The notes: generated by a model from the letters alone, not told the origin. Counted from the stretch's first letter, positions 52,374-62,464 are shown. The stretch is DNA of 64,000 nucleotides from M3007 sp046329435 (GCA_046329435.1 JAXLUR010000001.1:124001-188000), one strand, 5' to 3'. A program made the numbers and translations.

Positions 52374-54440
52374 ATGAAAAAAACAATCCTGTTCATTCTT
52401 ACCCTGACCGGCCTTGCGCTCGGCTATCATGCCGGCGCGCAGCCTATCAACCGCTCTACACCGGAAAAACTGTTGAAATCAGCCAAGGAGGCCGAAGCCA
52501 CCGGCAACCCTTACGAAGCGCTCGATCTGTATCAGAAAGTGTACGAAGAGACCAAAGACAAGGCCGTGGCTGTCAAAATTGCACTGCTCAATTACGAGTT
52601 GCGCGACTATGAACAGGCCGAACGCCGCCTCGAACGCATCGTCACCCGCGACCGCAAAAAAGAATACACCGAGTTGAAATACTACCTCGGCATGAGCCTG
52701 AAATACAACGGCAAATACGCGGAGTCGATTGATATGTTCAATCAATACATCACCGACGGACAGGATTCCACCTTGTTGGCCAACAGTAAACGGGAAGTGG
52801 CAGGCGCCGAACTGGCGCGCAAAGCCAAACAACCCGACAACCTGATGGTCAACAACGCAGGTAAAACCATCAACTCTCCCCAGACTGAAGCATCGCCCGT
52901 GTACAGCGGCGGAGAACTGTACTATACCTCGCTCAACGCCAAAGAGGTCATCACACTGGATGGCAAAGAGGGCGATTGGTACGCCAAAGTTTATACGGCT
53001 GCCAAATCGGGACAGGGCGAATACAATGATCCGACCGCACTGGGCACCCAGATCAATCGTGAAGGCTGGCACCAGGGCAACGTAAGCATTTCGCCCGACG
53101 GCCGTACGATGTACTTTACCCGCATCGAACTTGAAAATAACGTTATGAAAACCAGCCGCATCTATTATGCCTCCAAAGGCGCCGACGGCTGGGGCGCCGC
53201 CAATGAAGTTGCCGGCGTGAATGGCGACTATATCGCCAAACATCCCTGCGAAGGCGAACTGTTCGGCGAAAAAGTATTGTTTTTCGCCGCACAAATGCCC
53301 GGCGGCAAGGGCGGATTCGATATCTATTATGCCACTAAAAAAGGCGAAGGCCAGTTCGGGTTGCCGGTCAATCTCGGTACTGTTATCAATACGCCTGGCG
53401 ACGAGGTCAGTCCTTTCTATCGCGACGGCAAACTGTATTTCAGCAGCAACGGCCGCGCTACTTTCGGAGGCCTCGACGTGTTCGAAAGCCAGTGGAACGG
53501 CTCGGTATGGAGTGAACCCAAGGGCTTGCCGATGGGTATCAACAGCAGTGTCGATGACCAGTACTATTCCCAAACGCCCGATGGCATGACGGGCTATCTC
53601 GTCAGCAATCGCCCGGGCCCCAATAACCTCAAAAGCAAAACCTGCTGCGATGATATTTACAGCTGGGAAATCGAACGCGTCAAGGTAAATCTTGCTGCCA
53701 AAACCTACACCTTCAAGCGTAAAAACGAAAAAGAGAACCCCGCGCTCACGGGCTGCAACGTACAGTTGATCGATGTGACCGATAAGAACCCGGCCAACGT
53801 GGACAACCGCACCAACCCCTCGGGCAACGATTTCTCCTTCGTGCTCCAGCCTGAAAAGTCGTATATCGCTATCGCCACGCGCGACGGATATTATCCCGAC
53901 ACGGTGAAAGTCAATACGGTTGGCATTAAAAAAAGCCAGAACGTGGAGCGCAAGTTCACCCTGCGCGCCATTAAAAAAGAGCCTGACAGCATTGTGGTTA
54001 AAATCAACGAGCCTATCGTGCTGAACAGCATTTACTACGATTTCAACGACGACAAAATTTTGCCTGATGCCGAAAAGGATCTCCAGTTCCTGGTCGATCT
54101 GATGAACAAGTATCCGGACATGAAAATCGAATTGTCGTCGCACACCGACTCCCGGGGCAAGGATGATTACAACATTGCACTTTCACAACGCCGTGCCGAC
54201 AGCGCCAAGCGGTGGATCGTTGCAAAAGGTATCAATACAGACAGAATTGTCGCCAAAGGGTACGGAGAAACCCAGTTACGCAACGGGTGCGCCAACGGCG
54301 TGGAATGCGATGAGGAGCAACACCGCCTGAACCGTCGTACCGAATTCAAGATCATCGCAGGCCCGACGAGCATCACGATCGAACGCAAGGAAAAGCGTCC
54401 GATTGAGGAAGAAAAGCCGAAAAGCGGCGGCCGCAACTGA
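52374..54440 (+). CDS. PorE-like OmpA-family protein (TPR, propeller, CRD, OmpA)
   Basis: 688 residues with a signal peptide ending AGAQ. Domain order: TPR helices (about 25-165: SAKEAEATGNPYEALDLYQK), PD40-type beta-propeller (about 170-430: SPVYSGGELYYTSLN, SISPDGRTMYFTRIE, SPFYRDGKLYFSSNG), a carboxypeptidase-regulatory-like domain (about 440-540), and an OmpA domain (about 555-680: YDFNDDKILPDAEKDLQF, SSHTDSRGKDDYNIALSQ). This order matches PorE, which in Porphyromonas links PorP to peptidoglycan. Located directly after the PorP-like gene. Confidence 0.85.
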   Translation: MKKTILFILTLTGLALGYHAGAQPINRSTPEKLLKSAKEAEATGNPYEALDLYQKVYEETKDKAVAVKIALLNYELRDYEQAERRLERIVTRDRKKEYTELKYYLGMSLKYNGKYAESIDMFNQYITDGQDSTLLANSKREVAGAELARKAKQPDNLMVNNAGKTINSPQTEASPVYSGGELYYTSLNAKEVITLDGKEGDWYAKVYTAAKSGQGEYNDPTALGTQINREGWHQGNVSISPDGRTMYFTRIELENNVMKTSRIYYASKGADGWGAANEVAGVNGDYIAKHPCEGELFGEKVLFFAAQMPGGKGGFDIYYATKKGEGQFGLPVNLGTVINTPGDEVSPFYRDGKLYFSSNGRATFGGLDVFESQWNGSVWSEPKGLPMGINSSVDDQYYSQTPDGMTGYLVSNRPGPNNLKSKTCCDDIYSWEIERVKVNLAAKTYTFKRKNEKENPALTGCNVQLIDVTDKNPANVDNRTNPSGNDFSFVLQPEKSYIAIATRDGYYPDTVKVNTVGIKKSQNVERKFTLRAIKKEPDSIVVKINEPIVLNSIYYDFNDDKILPDAEKDLQFLVDLMNKYPDMKIELSSHTDSRGKDDYNIALSQRRADSAKRWIVAKGINTDRIVAKGYGETQLRNGCANGVECDEEQHRLNRRTEFKIIAGPTSITIERKEKRPIEEEKPKSGGRN

Positions 54441-54454
54441 TTGGCCATAGCAAT

Positions 54455-54494
54455 AAAAAAACGGGGCAGTCAATCAGACTGGCCCCGTTTTTTT
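54455..54494. terminator. Bidirectional terminator between PorE-like and T9SS type B genes
   Basis: Hairpin 54455-54471 with 54477-54494, A-rich on one side and T-rich on the other, with one bulged G. It serves both convergent genes. Confidence 0.85.
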
Positions 54495-54505
54495 ATTACC
54501 CGACA

Positions 54506-55399
54506 TTACCTCAATATGGCCACTTCACCGGTTTTGACCAGTGTTTGCCCGTCGGCTCGGATGATTTCAGCGCGGAAACCGTACACGCCGTTGGGCGCCC
54601 AGTCGCCCCTGAATTTGCCGTCCCAGCCTTCCTCCGGGATGTTTGGTGAAATGTCTTCGCGACTGTACATAAGGTCGCCCCAGCGATCCAGAATGACCAT
54701 TCGACGGATGGAGGCTATCCCCGCATCAGTGCTCAGGTAAAAGTAATTGTTGCGTGCGTCGCTGCTGCCGGGCCGAAAGGCATTAGGCGCATAGACGAAA
54801 CCGGCCGTACTGGGGCAAAATTCGCGAAAGTGCAGATCGATCATCAGCACCGAATCGCAGCCGTTGAACGATGCGCCGGGGAGAATCTCCATCCCGCCGG
54901 GGTTGTTGCGATCATAACGCACCCCGTTAATCATTACAAAATCACCCGGGCAAAGCGAGTCGGCTAGCATTCCTTCGCCGCCTGCAATCACTTCCAGATC
55001 GATGTGAACGATACTGTCGCAGCCGTTCAGCGCGCCGTCTTCAATTATTTCTTCGCCCAGATAGTGACCGGCATGGTAAGCCACATTATTGACCCAGATG
55101 GTGTCGCCTTTACAAATCGATCCGTCGAGCAGCGCCATTTGAGCGGAAAAAAAGGTCAAATCGACGTGGATAATGCTATCGCCGCCGTTGGCAGCGGCGC
55201 CGTGCAGGGTATCGGTGCCCGACGGCATGTCGGGGCCGTAAAACTGGCCGTTGAAAAGGATAATCTGATTGCTGCAGAAAGTATCGCGGTAAAAATAGTG
55301 GCCCGGAATGGTGTCGAGGGGGCTGGCTTCGAGGCGAGAGCAAATAGCAAGTAAGGCCAGGAGAAATATTCCTTTTACCGGCCAGTTTGAAGAGCTCAT
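54506..55399 (-). CDS. Small T9SS type B surface protein
   Basis: 297 residues with a signal peptide (ends LEAS). Four short repeats follow, each with a 'GxCDSIVHIDL'-like end (GGDSIIHVDLTF, GCDSIVHIDLEV, GCDSVLMIDLHF), then a type B sorting domain (about 205-297) with RMVILDRWGDLMYSRED and WDGKFRGDWAPNGVYGFRA. The GCDS repeats resemble those in the CotH protein 22 kb away. Secreted by the T9SS; role unknown. Confidence 0.8.
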   Translation of the reverse strand: MSSSNWPVKGIFLLALLAICSRLEASPLDTIPGHYFYRDTFCSNQIILFNGQFYGPDMPSGTDTLHGAAANGGDSIIHVDLTFFSAQMALLDGSICKGDTIWVNNVAYHAGHYLGEEIIEDGALNGCDSIVHIDLEVIAGGEGMLADSLCPGDFVMINGVRYDRNNPGGMEILPGASFNGCDSVLMIDLHFREFCPSTAGFVYAPNAFRPGSSDARNNYFYLSTDAGIASIRRMVILDRWGDLMYSREDISPNIPEEGWDGKFRGDWAPNGVYGFRAEIIRADGQTLVKTGEVAILR

Positions 55400-55424
55400 G
55401 TTGTTTTCCGTTTTTAAAATAAAA

Positions 55425-55503
55425 ATCGCATACCCTTCCAGGCCTGTTCATCCGTCAAACAATCGTGTCTGGATGAACAGGTGGCGGCGGAAAGGTATGC
55501 GAT
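55425..55503 (-). terminator. Terminator of the S74 surface-protein gene
   Basis: Outer arms 55425-55435 and about 55492-55503 (ATCGCATACC with GGTATGCGAT), with an inner 11-bp pair CCTGTTCATCC / GGATGAACAGG; the minus strand ends in a T-rich tail. Confidence 0.75.
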
Positions 55504-55531
55504 TAATAAAAAGGGTTTTGAGGAGGCTGAA

Positions 55532-58500
55532 TTACTGCTTTTTCAACAGTTGTTCAAGTTTGGACAGCCGTGCTTCCAGTTCGTCTGTGCGTTGGCGCAA
55601 AGCTGCGTTTTCGTTTTGCAGGGTTTCGATCTGGGTTTGTTGTTCCTGTATGGCTTTGACCGTCAGTACACTGAAGCCGGCGTAGTTGAGCGCGAGGTAT
55701 TGCTGACCGTCGAGGCTGTTGGTGTGTCCCACCAGTTCGGGGAACAAACCCTGGACATCTTGTGCCAGGAAGCCGATGGAGCGGTTGGCGTCGGGGTTTT
55801 CGAAGTTATAGTGATAGCTGACGGGTTGCAGGAGCATCATACGATCCAGCACTTTGTCGAGTCCCAAAACGTCGCGTTTCAGGCGGCGGTCAGAAGCCGT
55901 ATAGACGCCATTGATGGCAAAGGAGCCGACCGGGTTGCTACCGGAGAAGCTGTTGTACAGTTCGAGCGAGCCGTCGAATTCGCTGACGCCCATCGTCCAG
56001 TTGGAGCCGGTGCCGGCATTCTGGAGCGTCAGGCCGCCTTTTTCGTGGTAAATGGTCAGGCGGGAGGTGGCGGAGGGGAAACCCGCGATGCCGACATTGC
56101 CCTCCATACCATCCATGACGATGCCTGCCGAGCCGCTGCTGCGCAGGGTAATATTGGAGCCGTCGTTGGCGCCGAGAATTACGCCGGTGGCGCCGTGCTG
56201 CAGATAGGCATCGGGTGCGCCGGGGCCATTGGACAGGCCGATCATAGGATTGGTGCCTTCTACACGCACGATCTCGTTGCTGCCGCCTTTTACGTGAAGC
56301 TTGACAGCAGGGGCGGTGGTGCCGATTCCGACGTTGGCGCTGTTGGTATTGTTGATGTTGTTGCCTGCTGCTTCCCAAAGATTCAAGCCGGCGCCGGCCA
56401 GGATGGTGTCCAGTTTGACCGTGCTGTTGGTTTGTGAAATTTTCAGTGTGGTACCGTTGAGGCTGAGCGTTTGGAGCTCGTTGGTGGCATTGTTATCGGC
56501 ATCGCCAGTGTTGTTAATGGTGAGGTTGGGCGCCGAGCCGGTGATGCTGATACCCGTACCGGCGGTATAGGTATTGGCAATAGGCAGGTTGACGCTGCCG
56601 CCGCCATTAGAGAGGCTCAATACGTTGCCAGCGAGGCCAAGTATTTGAATTTCATTGGTCTCATCGAGGTCGCCCGTATTGTTGATTACGAAATTGGGCG
56701 AAGAACCAGTGATGTCGATGCCAACGCCGGCGCTATACACATCGCTGCTGCCGCCACCGCCACCGCCGGTTTGGTCGTCGGCAGGCGCCCATTTTGCGCC
56801 GTCCCATTTGAGCACCTGGCCTGTGGAAGCCCCTTGCTGGGCGAGGTTGAGCGGGGAGCCGGACGTACCGTTGCCCGACAATGCATTGCCTTTTTGAACG
56901 GTTTGTGTGCCCCAGTTGTCGCCTCCGTCGGTGTCGGGCGCCCATTTTGCGCCATCCCATTTTAACACCTCGCCGGTGCTTGCGCCTTGCTGGGCAAGGT
57001 TGAGCGGAGCGCCGGCAGTACCGTTGCCGGAAAGAGCGGAGCCGGTTTGGACAGTTTGAGCGCCCCAGTCGTCGCCGGGAATGCTGGCGGGCGCCCAGGT
57101 AGTGCCGTTCCAGCGCAAAACCTGTCCATTGGTAGCCCCTTGTTGGGCGATGCCAAGAACGTTGCCATTGATACCTGTTCCGCTCAGTGTGCTGTTGGTT
57201 GCCACGACCTGCGTACCCCAGTTGTCGCCACCGCCGCCGCCAGCGAGGTCATCGGCGGGCGCCCAGGTCGTGCCGTTCCATTTGAGCACTTTGCCGTTGG
57301 TAGCACCCATCTGGGCGATTTTCGCACCGGTTACTGCTCCCGGGGCGATGTTGTTCGTTGCCACACCGTTGAGCATAATCTCGAACGAGCCTACGGTGCC
57401 GTTTTTAATCTGAAGGTTATTGAAAGGGCCGCTGATGTCGCCATCGGCTTGCGAGAAGATTGTGATATCATTGGAGCCGTCGGTGTCGCCGGTATTGATA
57501 ATGGTATAAACGCCGTTGGCTACATCGACATCGATGCCGTTGCCCTGAACGATGTTGGTCACACCTTTTTCGTCGGCAGCGGGCGCCCAGGTGGTGCCGT
57601 TCCATTTGAGCACCTGACCGTTGGTGGCATTCATGTTGTCAATCTTGGCGCCAGTTACTGCGGCATTGGCAATTTTTCCGGTAGTAACGCCATTGTCGGC
57701 GATTTTGGCATTGGTGACTGCCAGGTCGGCCAGATCGGCCGTGGCGACGCCTCCGTTGGCGATTTCGGCGGTGCCTACAACGCCGGCCCCGATCTGAAGA
57801 TTGCTGAACGGTCCAGTCACATCACCATTGGCCTGGGAACCGGTCGTCAGATCATCGGCGCCGTTGGTGTCGCCGGTATTGGTTACCGTGAAGTTGGGCG
57901 AAGTGCCACTCACATTGATGCCTGTGCCCGCGGTGATGCTGACGCTGGTAATCCCTTGTGCGTCGTTGCTTGCTACCCAGGCGGCGCCATTCCACTTGAG
58001 CACCTGGCCGTTGCTGGCGCCCATATCGTCGAGTTTGGCTGCTGTAACCGCGCCATCAGCAATTTTTGAGGTACTGACTGCATTGTCTGCCAGATCAAGA
58101 TTGCCCACCGAGTTGTTGGCTATTTCGGTGCTTCCGACGGCGCTTGCATTGATTTGAAGGTTGGAAAATGTGCCGCTAACATCGCCGCTGGCTGTCGAAA
58201 AGATGGTAACATCGTCGCCTGCATTGACATCGCCGGTGTTGGTCAGCACGAAGTTGAAACCGTTTTGCTGTACCATGATACCGGTGCCGCCATCGATGTT
58301 AACCGTGCCGGGCTGGGGCACAACGGTGAATACATCGGTTACCCGTCCGCTGGCATCAATCTGAATGACAGGGATTTGCGTGGCGCTGCCGTATATGCCC
58401 GGCGTGACGCCGGTGGTGCTGAGGGCGATGGTGCCGCTGCTGGTGATCGGGCCGCCCGTGAGGCCGGAACCCGTATTGATTTGTGTGACGGTGCCGTTGA

Positions 58501-59095
58501 AACCGTTGTCGTTGAGGTCGTTGGCCGGCGCCCACTTCGAACCGTCCCATTTCAGGGTTTGGCCGGCTTGCGCCCCCTGCTGGGCGATGCTGAGCGGATT
58601 GCCGCTTGTGCCATTTCCGCTCAAGACAGCTGAGGTTTGAACGGTTTGCGTACCCCAGTCGTCGCCGCCGCCCTGACCGCCGTTGGCGGAGGTTTGTGCG
58701 TACAGAGCGTAGGGCACGCTCATTAGCTGCGTGGCGCCAAGGTCGTCGAATGCACCCGGAGAGGTTTCGATGGCTACCGACAAATATTTGGCGCCGCCGC
58801 CCCAGTTGATGGCGGCAAAGTCGCCCAATTGCGGTTGCCCGCCTTGTCCGATGATCAGATTGACCAGACCGAATTCGTTGGTCGAAACCGTTTGCTTTTC
58901 GGCATAGGCGATCGGGCCGTTAGGCGCGCCACTGCGAATCGCAAAAAGCAGGGTGATCGTCTGATTGGACAGCGCAGTGCCATCCGGACTGCGTACAACG
59001 CTTTGATAATTAAAGCCTTGTGGCGTGAATTGGGCAAAAAGATGAAGCGCGAAGCCAAAGACAAGCGCCGTTACGAGCAGTAATTTCTGTCTCAT
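55532..59095 (-). CDS. Long surface protein with C-terminal S74 tail-fibre chaperone domain
   Basis: 1187 residues from MRQKLLLVTALVFGFALHLF (signal peptide ending FAQ). N-terminus FTPQGFNYQSVVRSPDG is typical of this Bacteroidota family. The central part (about 130-880) is made of low-complexity beta repeats with LKWNGTTWAPA-type ends and VTNTGDxNGADDLTT-type turns. The last 110 residues are a peptidase-S74 intramolecular chaperone: SDRRLKRDVLGLDKVLDRM, GFLAQDVQGLFPELV, followed by a trimeric coiled coil ending LEQLLKKQ. Such domains fold beta-helical trimers and then cleave themselves. Probably a trimeric cell-surface fibre; no T9SS sorting domain is visible. Confidence 0.82.
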   Translation of the reverse strand: MRQKLLLVTALVFGFALHLFAQFTPQGFNYQSVVRSPDGTALSNQTITLLFAIRSGAPNGPIAYAEKQTVSTNEFGLVNLIIGQGGQPQLGDFAAINWGGGAKYLSVAIETSPGAFDDLGATQLMSVPYALYAQTSANGGQGGGDDWGTQTVQTSAVLSGNGTSGNPLSIAQQGAQAGQTLKWDGSKWAPANDLNDNGFNGTVTQINTGSGLTGGPITSSGTIALSTTGVTPGIYGSATQIPVIQIDASGRVTDVFTVVPQPGTVNIDGGTGIMVQQNGFNFVLTNTGDVNAGDDVTIFSTASGDVSGTFSNLQINASAVGSTEIANNSVGNLDLADNAVSTSKIADGAVTAAKLDDMGASNGQVLKWNGAAWVASNDAQGITSVSITAGTGINVSGTSPNFTVTNTGDTNGADDLTTGSQANGDVTGPFSNLQIGAGVVGTAEIANGGVATADLADLAVTNAKIADNGVTTGKIANAAVTGAKIDNMNATNGQVLKWNGTTWAPAADEKGVTNIVQGNGIDVDVANGVYTIINTGDTDGSNDITIFSQADGDISGPFNNLQIKNGTVGSFEIMLNGVATNNIAPGAVTGAKIAQMGATNGKVLKWNGTTWAPADDLAGGGGGDNWGTQVVATNSTLSGTGINGNVLGIAQQGATNGQVLRWNGTTWAPASIPGDDWGAQTVQTGSALSGNGTAGAPLNLAQQGASTGEVLKWDGAKWAPDTDGGDNWGTQTVQKGNALSGNGTSGSPLNLAQQGASTGQVLKWDGAKWAPADDQTGGGGGGSSDVYSAGVGIDITGSSPNFVINNTGDLDETNEIQILGLAGNVLSLSNGGGSVNLPIANTYTAGTGISITGSAPNLTINNTGDADNNATNELQTLSLNGTTLKISQTNSTVKLDTILAGAGLNLWEAAGNNINNTNSANVGIGTTAPAVKLHVKGGSNEIVRVEGTNPMIGLSNGPGAPDAYLQHGATGVILGANDGSNITLRSSGSAGIVMDGMEGNVGIAGFPSATSRLTIYHEKGGLTLQNAGTGSNWTMGVSEFDGSLELYNSFSGSNPVGSFAINGVYTASDRRLKRDVLGLDKVLDRMMLLQPVSYHYNFENPDANRSIGFLAQDVQGLFPELVGHTNSLDGQQYLALNYAGFSVLTVKAIQEQQTQIETLQNENAALRQRTDELEARLSKLEQLLKKQ

Positions 59096-59171
59096 GAACA
59101 ATACAGTTTTGGAATGATCATGCAAATTGAGGAAGAGCAAGATGCCTGTGCTCAAGGGTGTGGATTATACC

Positions 59172-59678
59172 TTACAAACGAATAAACCGGATAGTGGCCG
59201 TCGCAGAAGTGCGGGCATCGACCAGCTGCAAAAAATAAACTCCGGCTTGCCAGTCGGCGCAATCGAGCATACTGCCTTCGGGCGAATCGAGCACCAGATC
59301 GGACAAGACCGGACGGCCCATCAGATCGAATACCCTGGCGTGTAAGTCGCCGCTGGAAACATCATAAAATCGTACGAAAAGCCGGTCGGTGGCAGGATTC
59401 GGAAAAACCTCGATCGACCATTCGGCCAGACTGGCCTCCTCGGTGGAGACCGGGAGACAAAGATCGGGTTGGTGAAAACCCTGCGTCAGCAAGTGGTTGC
59501 CGATGGGGCCAAGAGTGAAAATAACGGGTTCGCCAACCGTCCAGGCCCAGGTGTTGCCCTGTTGAACGATTTGTTTTCCGCCAGATGCCAGCACCTGGTT
59601 GCAGAGTGAAATGTTTTGGCTGAACAATGCCCCGGATAAAGCCCAAAAGGCGGCAAGGAGAGTAAGAAATCGGTTCAT
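59172..59678 (-). CDS. Short T9SS type A cargo protein
   Basis: 168 residues with a signal peptide (MNRFLTLLAAFWALSGALFS). The middle is short (about 25-75: VQQGNTWAWTVGEPVIFTLG) and the last 85 residues are a type A sorting domain (SIEVFPNPATDRLFVRFYD, ARVFDLMGRPVLSD, AGVYFLQLVD). It lies 76 bases upstream of the S74 gene on the same strand. It may be a carrier or a minor surface component of the same structure (inference). Confidence 0.75.
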   Translation of the reverse strand: MNRFLTLLAAFWALSGALFSQNISLCNQVLASGGKQIVQQGNTWAWTVGEPVIFTLGPIGNHLLTQGFHQPDLCLPVSTEEASLAEWSIEVFPNPATDRLFVRFYDVSSGDLHARVFDLMGRPVLSDLVLDSPEGSMLDCADWQAGVYFLQLVDARTSATATIRFIRL

Positions 59679-59842
59679 GGTACGGATGAATTGGAAAACA
59701 GGTTTGCCGCCGGCGGGAATCGGCAGCCGTCAGAATACACCAAAAACCCTGCCGGATTCGCTCGATTCCCGAATGCACGCTAAAATTGCGGCAAATCGTA
59801 CGCGGATTTATACGTTTGTGGTAAAATCAGGTCACGACTATC

Positions 59843-60286
59843 ATGAAAATCTACCTTCCATTTGCCTTTTTCCTGCTCATCTCATTACAACAAACCTTCG
59901 CGCAGACCGCTTCTCCGGTTTCTTCCAAAGACCAGCGCGTGCTCGACACCGAACAGCGCCGCTTCGAGCTGATGGTCAAACGTGATACGGTCCTGTTGGC
60001 CGGTATGCTGGACAAAGACCTCGTGTATATTCATTCCAACGGGCTTGTAGAATCCAAAAAACAACACATTCAGGCCATTGCTGCGGGCCGTCTGGTGTAC
60101 AACACCATGCAACGGGAAGAAGCTACCGTAAGGCTGTATGGCAAAACTGCCTTGACCAATGGAATCGTGCATGCCGCAGGCCTGATCAACGGAACAACGT
60201 TCGATATTCGCCTGCGCTACACGGCTGTTTATGTGCACAAAAAAGGAGAATGGTTGTTGGCCAATTGGCAATCGACGCGCATTTAG
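59843..60286 (+). CDS. Secreted NTF2-like (DUF4440) protein
   Basis: 147 residues with a signal peptide (ends TFAQT). NTF2/SnoaL-type cone: LDTEQRRFELMVKRDTVLLA, LDKDLVYIHSNGLVESKKQH and FDIRLRYTAVYVHKKGEWLL. Such proteins bind small hydrophobic ligands or have isomerase-type activity; the ligand is unknown. It stands alone, 66 bases before the dehydrogenase gene. Confidence 0.78.
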   Translation: MKIYLPFAFFLLISLQQTFAQTASPVSSKDQRVLDTEQRRFELMVKRDTVLLAGMLDKDLVYIHSNGLVESKKQHIQAIAAGRLVYNTMQREEATVRLYGKTALTNGIVHAAGLINGTTFDIRLRYTAVYVHKKGEWLLANWQSTRI

Positions 60287-60352
60287 ACGGCAGACCATCG
60301 AAAATGGCTACCTTTGCGGCCCGTTATAAAAAAGATTCGCCCAACCGAATTC

Positions 60353-62464
60353 ATGCCCACCACAACGAAGAAAAAATCGGCACCCGCGCTGGCTGAAAAG
60401 CCTCTAATAGCAATTCCGCAGTACCAAAAGACCGCTTTCCAACTCATGGCTACGGCCAAGGCAATGACGGAATGCTACGAAGACAATTTTAAATTCGTTT
60501 CCAAATACGTTCACGCTACATCCCGCGGGCACGAAGCCATTCAACTGGCTGTTGGCATGCAGCTGCTGCCTCAGGATTACGTTTACCCCTACTATCGCGA
60601 CGATTCCATGTTGCTGGGCATCGGCCTGCGCCCTTTTGAGCTCATGCTGCAATTGATGGCTAAACGCGACGACCCCTTTTCCGGCGGCCGTTCCTATTAT
60701 TGCCACCCCAGCCTGCGTCGTGCCGACAAACCCAAAATTCCGCATCAAAGCAGTGCTACCGGGATGCAGGCGATCCCGGCTACAGGCGCCGCTATGGGGT
60801 TTTGGTACAAGGAAAAAATGGATATGCTAACGGCGGCAGAACGCGAAAACCTTCCGGTCGTGGTTTGTTCGCTTGGCGATGCTTCCGTCACCGAAGGCGA
60901 AGTTGCCGAGGCATTGCAAATGGCTGTTTTGAAAAAACTGCCCATCCTTTACCTCGTGCAGGACAACGGCTGGGACATTTCGGCCAATGCCGCTGAAACG
61001 CGTGTCGCCAATGCCGCACAGTATGCCAGGGGCTTTCCTGGTCTCGAGGTTGTGAGCATTGAGGGCAATGATTTCGAATTGTGCTGGCAAACGGTGCGCA
61101 AGGCGCTGGAAACCATGCGCCGCGAACGACGTCCTTTCCTGATTCACGCAAGAGTACCTTTGCTCAATCACCACACTTCCGGCGTGCGCAAAGAGTGGTA
61201 CCGCGACGACCTGGCCGAACACCAAAGCCGCGATCCTTACCCCTTGCTGCGCGCTTATCTTGCAGAACAAGGCATGCCCGAAGCGGAAATTGCTGCACTG
61301 GAGCAAGAGGCTGCGCGGGTGGTGATCAGTGATTTTAACTCGGCTAAAGCGGCAGAAGATCCGCAGGCTTCCGACCTCTATCTGCACGACCTCGCTCCTA
61401 CGGATGTGCAGCAGGAATCGGGCGAACGCTCGCCCGCCGGCCGCGAGACCAAAGTGATGGTCGATAGCGCGCTTTTTGCGATTGATGAATTGATGCGCCG
61501 CCATCCGGAGTGTTTGTTGTACGGACAAGACGTGGGCAGGCGCCTGGGTGGCGTATTTCGCGAAGCTGCTACGCTCGCCGAGAAATTTGGCGATCACAGG
61601 GTGTTCAATACCCCCATTCAAGAGGCATTCATCATTGGCAGCACGGCCGGTATGAGTGCAGTGGGTCTGAAACCCATCGTCGAGGTGCAGTTTGCCGATT
61701 ATATCTGGCCGGGACTCAACCAACTGTTTACGGAAATCAGCCGTTCGTGTTATTTGACCAACGGCAAATGGCCTGTTTCATGCATTATTCGCGTTCCTAT
61801 CGGCGCCTACGGGAGCGGAGGCCCTTATCACAGCACCAGCGTCGAGAGCGTGGTCGCCAATATTCGCGGCATAAAAATCGCTTATCCCAGCAATGGCGCT
61901 GACTTGAAAGGCCTGCTGAAATCGGCCTATTACGACCCTAATCCGGTCGTGATTTTCGAACACAAGGGCCTCTACTGGAGCAAGGTGAGGGGCACGGAGC
62001 AAGCGCGTACGGTAGAGCCTTCGGAGGACTACATTTTGCCCTTCGGCAAATCGCGCATTGCGCTGGAAGCTGATACCGATCAGGTTGAGGCAGGCAACAC
62101 GCTCGGCATTGTCACCTATGGCATGGGCGTGCATTGGGCGATAAATGCCGCCGCAGGCTATCAGGGCAGGGTAGAGGTGCTTGATTTGCGCACCCTTGCA
62201 CCCCTCGATGAAACGGCCATGTTCGACCTGGCCCGGCGTCATGGCCGTGTGCTGGTCGTGACCGAAGAGCCCGTACACAATAGTTTCGCCCAAAGCCTTG
62301 CGGCTCGAATCGGCGAGCATTGTTTCCGCTGGCTCGATGCGCCAGTGCGGACCATCGGAGCAGCCGACATGCCTGCAGTGCCGCTCAATGCTACGCTCGA
62401 AGCCGAAATGATTCCTTCCATTGAAAAAGTGGCAGACGCAATCGAGTCGCTCCTGAAATGGTAA
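60353..62464 (+). CDS. Fused 2-oxoacid dehydrogenase E1 (alpha plus beta)
   Basis: 703 residues from MPTTTKKKSAPA. The alpha half (about 20-370) carries the thiamine-diphosphate motif GDASVTEGEVAEALQ with NGWDIS downstream, and SATGMQAIPATGAAMGF. The beta half (about 385-703) has LLYGQDVGRRLGGVFREA, NTPIQEAFIIGSTAGMSAVG and PSNGADLKGLLKSAYYD. Fused E1 of the branched-chain (2-oxoisovalerate) type is common in Bacteroidota. It decarboxylates the 2-oxoacid and passes the acyl group to E2. E2 and E3 genes are not in the window. TACCTTTG at 60309-60316 fits the minus-7 box. Confidence 0.9.
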   Translation: MPTTTKKKSAPALAEKPLIAIPQYQKTAFQLMATAKAMTECYEDNFKFVSKYVHATSRGHEAIQLAVGMQLLPQDYVYPYYRDDSMLLGIGLRPFELMLQLMAKRDDPFSGGRSYYCHPSLRRADKPKIPHQSSATGMQAIPATGAAMGFWYKEKMDMLTAAERENLPVVVCSLGDASVTEGEVAEALQMAVLKKLPILYLVQDNGWDISANAAETRVANAAQYARGFPGLEVVSIEGNDFELCWQTVRKALETMRRERRPFLIHARVPLLNHHTSGVRKEWYRDDLAEHQSRDPYPLLRAYLAEQGMPEAEIAALEQEAARVVISDFNSAKAAEDPQASDLYLHDLAPTDVQQESGERSPAGRETKVMVDSALFAIDELMRRHPECLLYGQDVGRRLGGVFREAATLAEKFGDHRVFNTPIQEAFIIGSTAGMSAVGLKPIVEVQFADYIWPGLNQLFTEISRSCYLTNGKWPVSCIIRVPIGAYGSGGPYHSTSVESVVANIRGIKIAYPSNGADLKGLLKSAYYDPNPVVIFEHKGLYWSKVRGTEQARTVEPSEDYILPFGKSRIALEADTDQVEAGNTLGIVTYGMGVHWAINAAAGYQGRVEVLDLRTLAPLDETAMFDLARRHGRVLVVTEEPVHNSFAQSLAARIGEHCFRWLDAPVRTIGAADMPAVPLNATLEAEMIPSIEKVADAIESLLKW

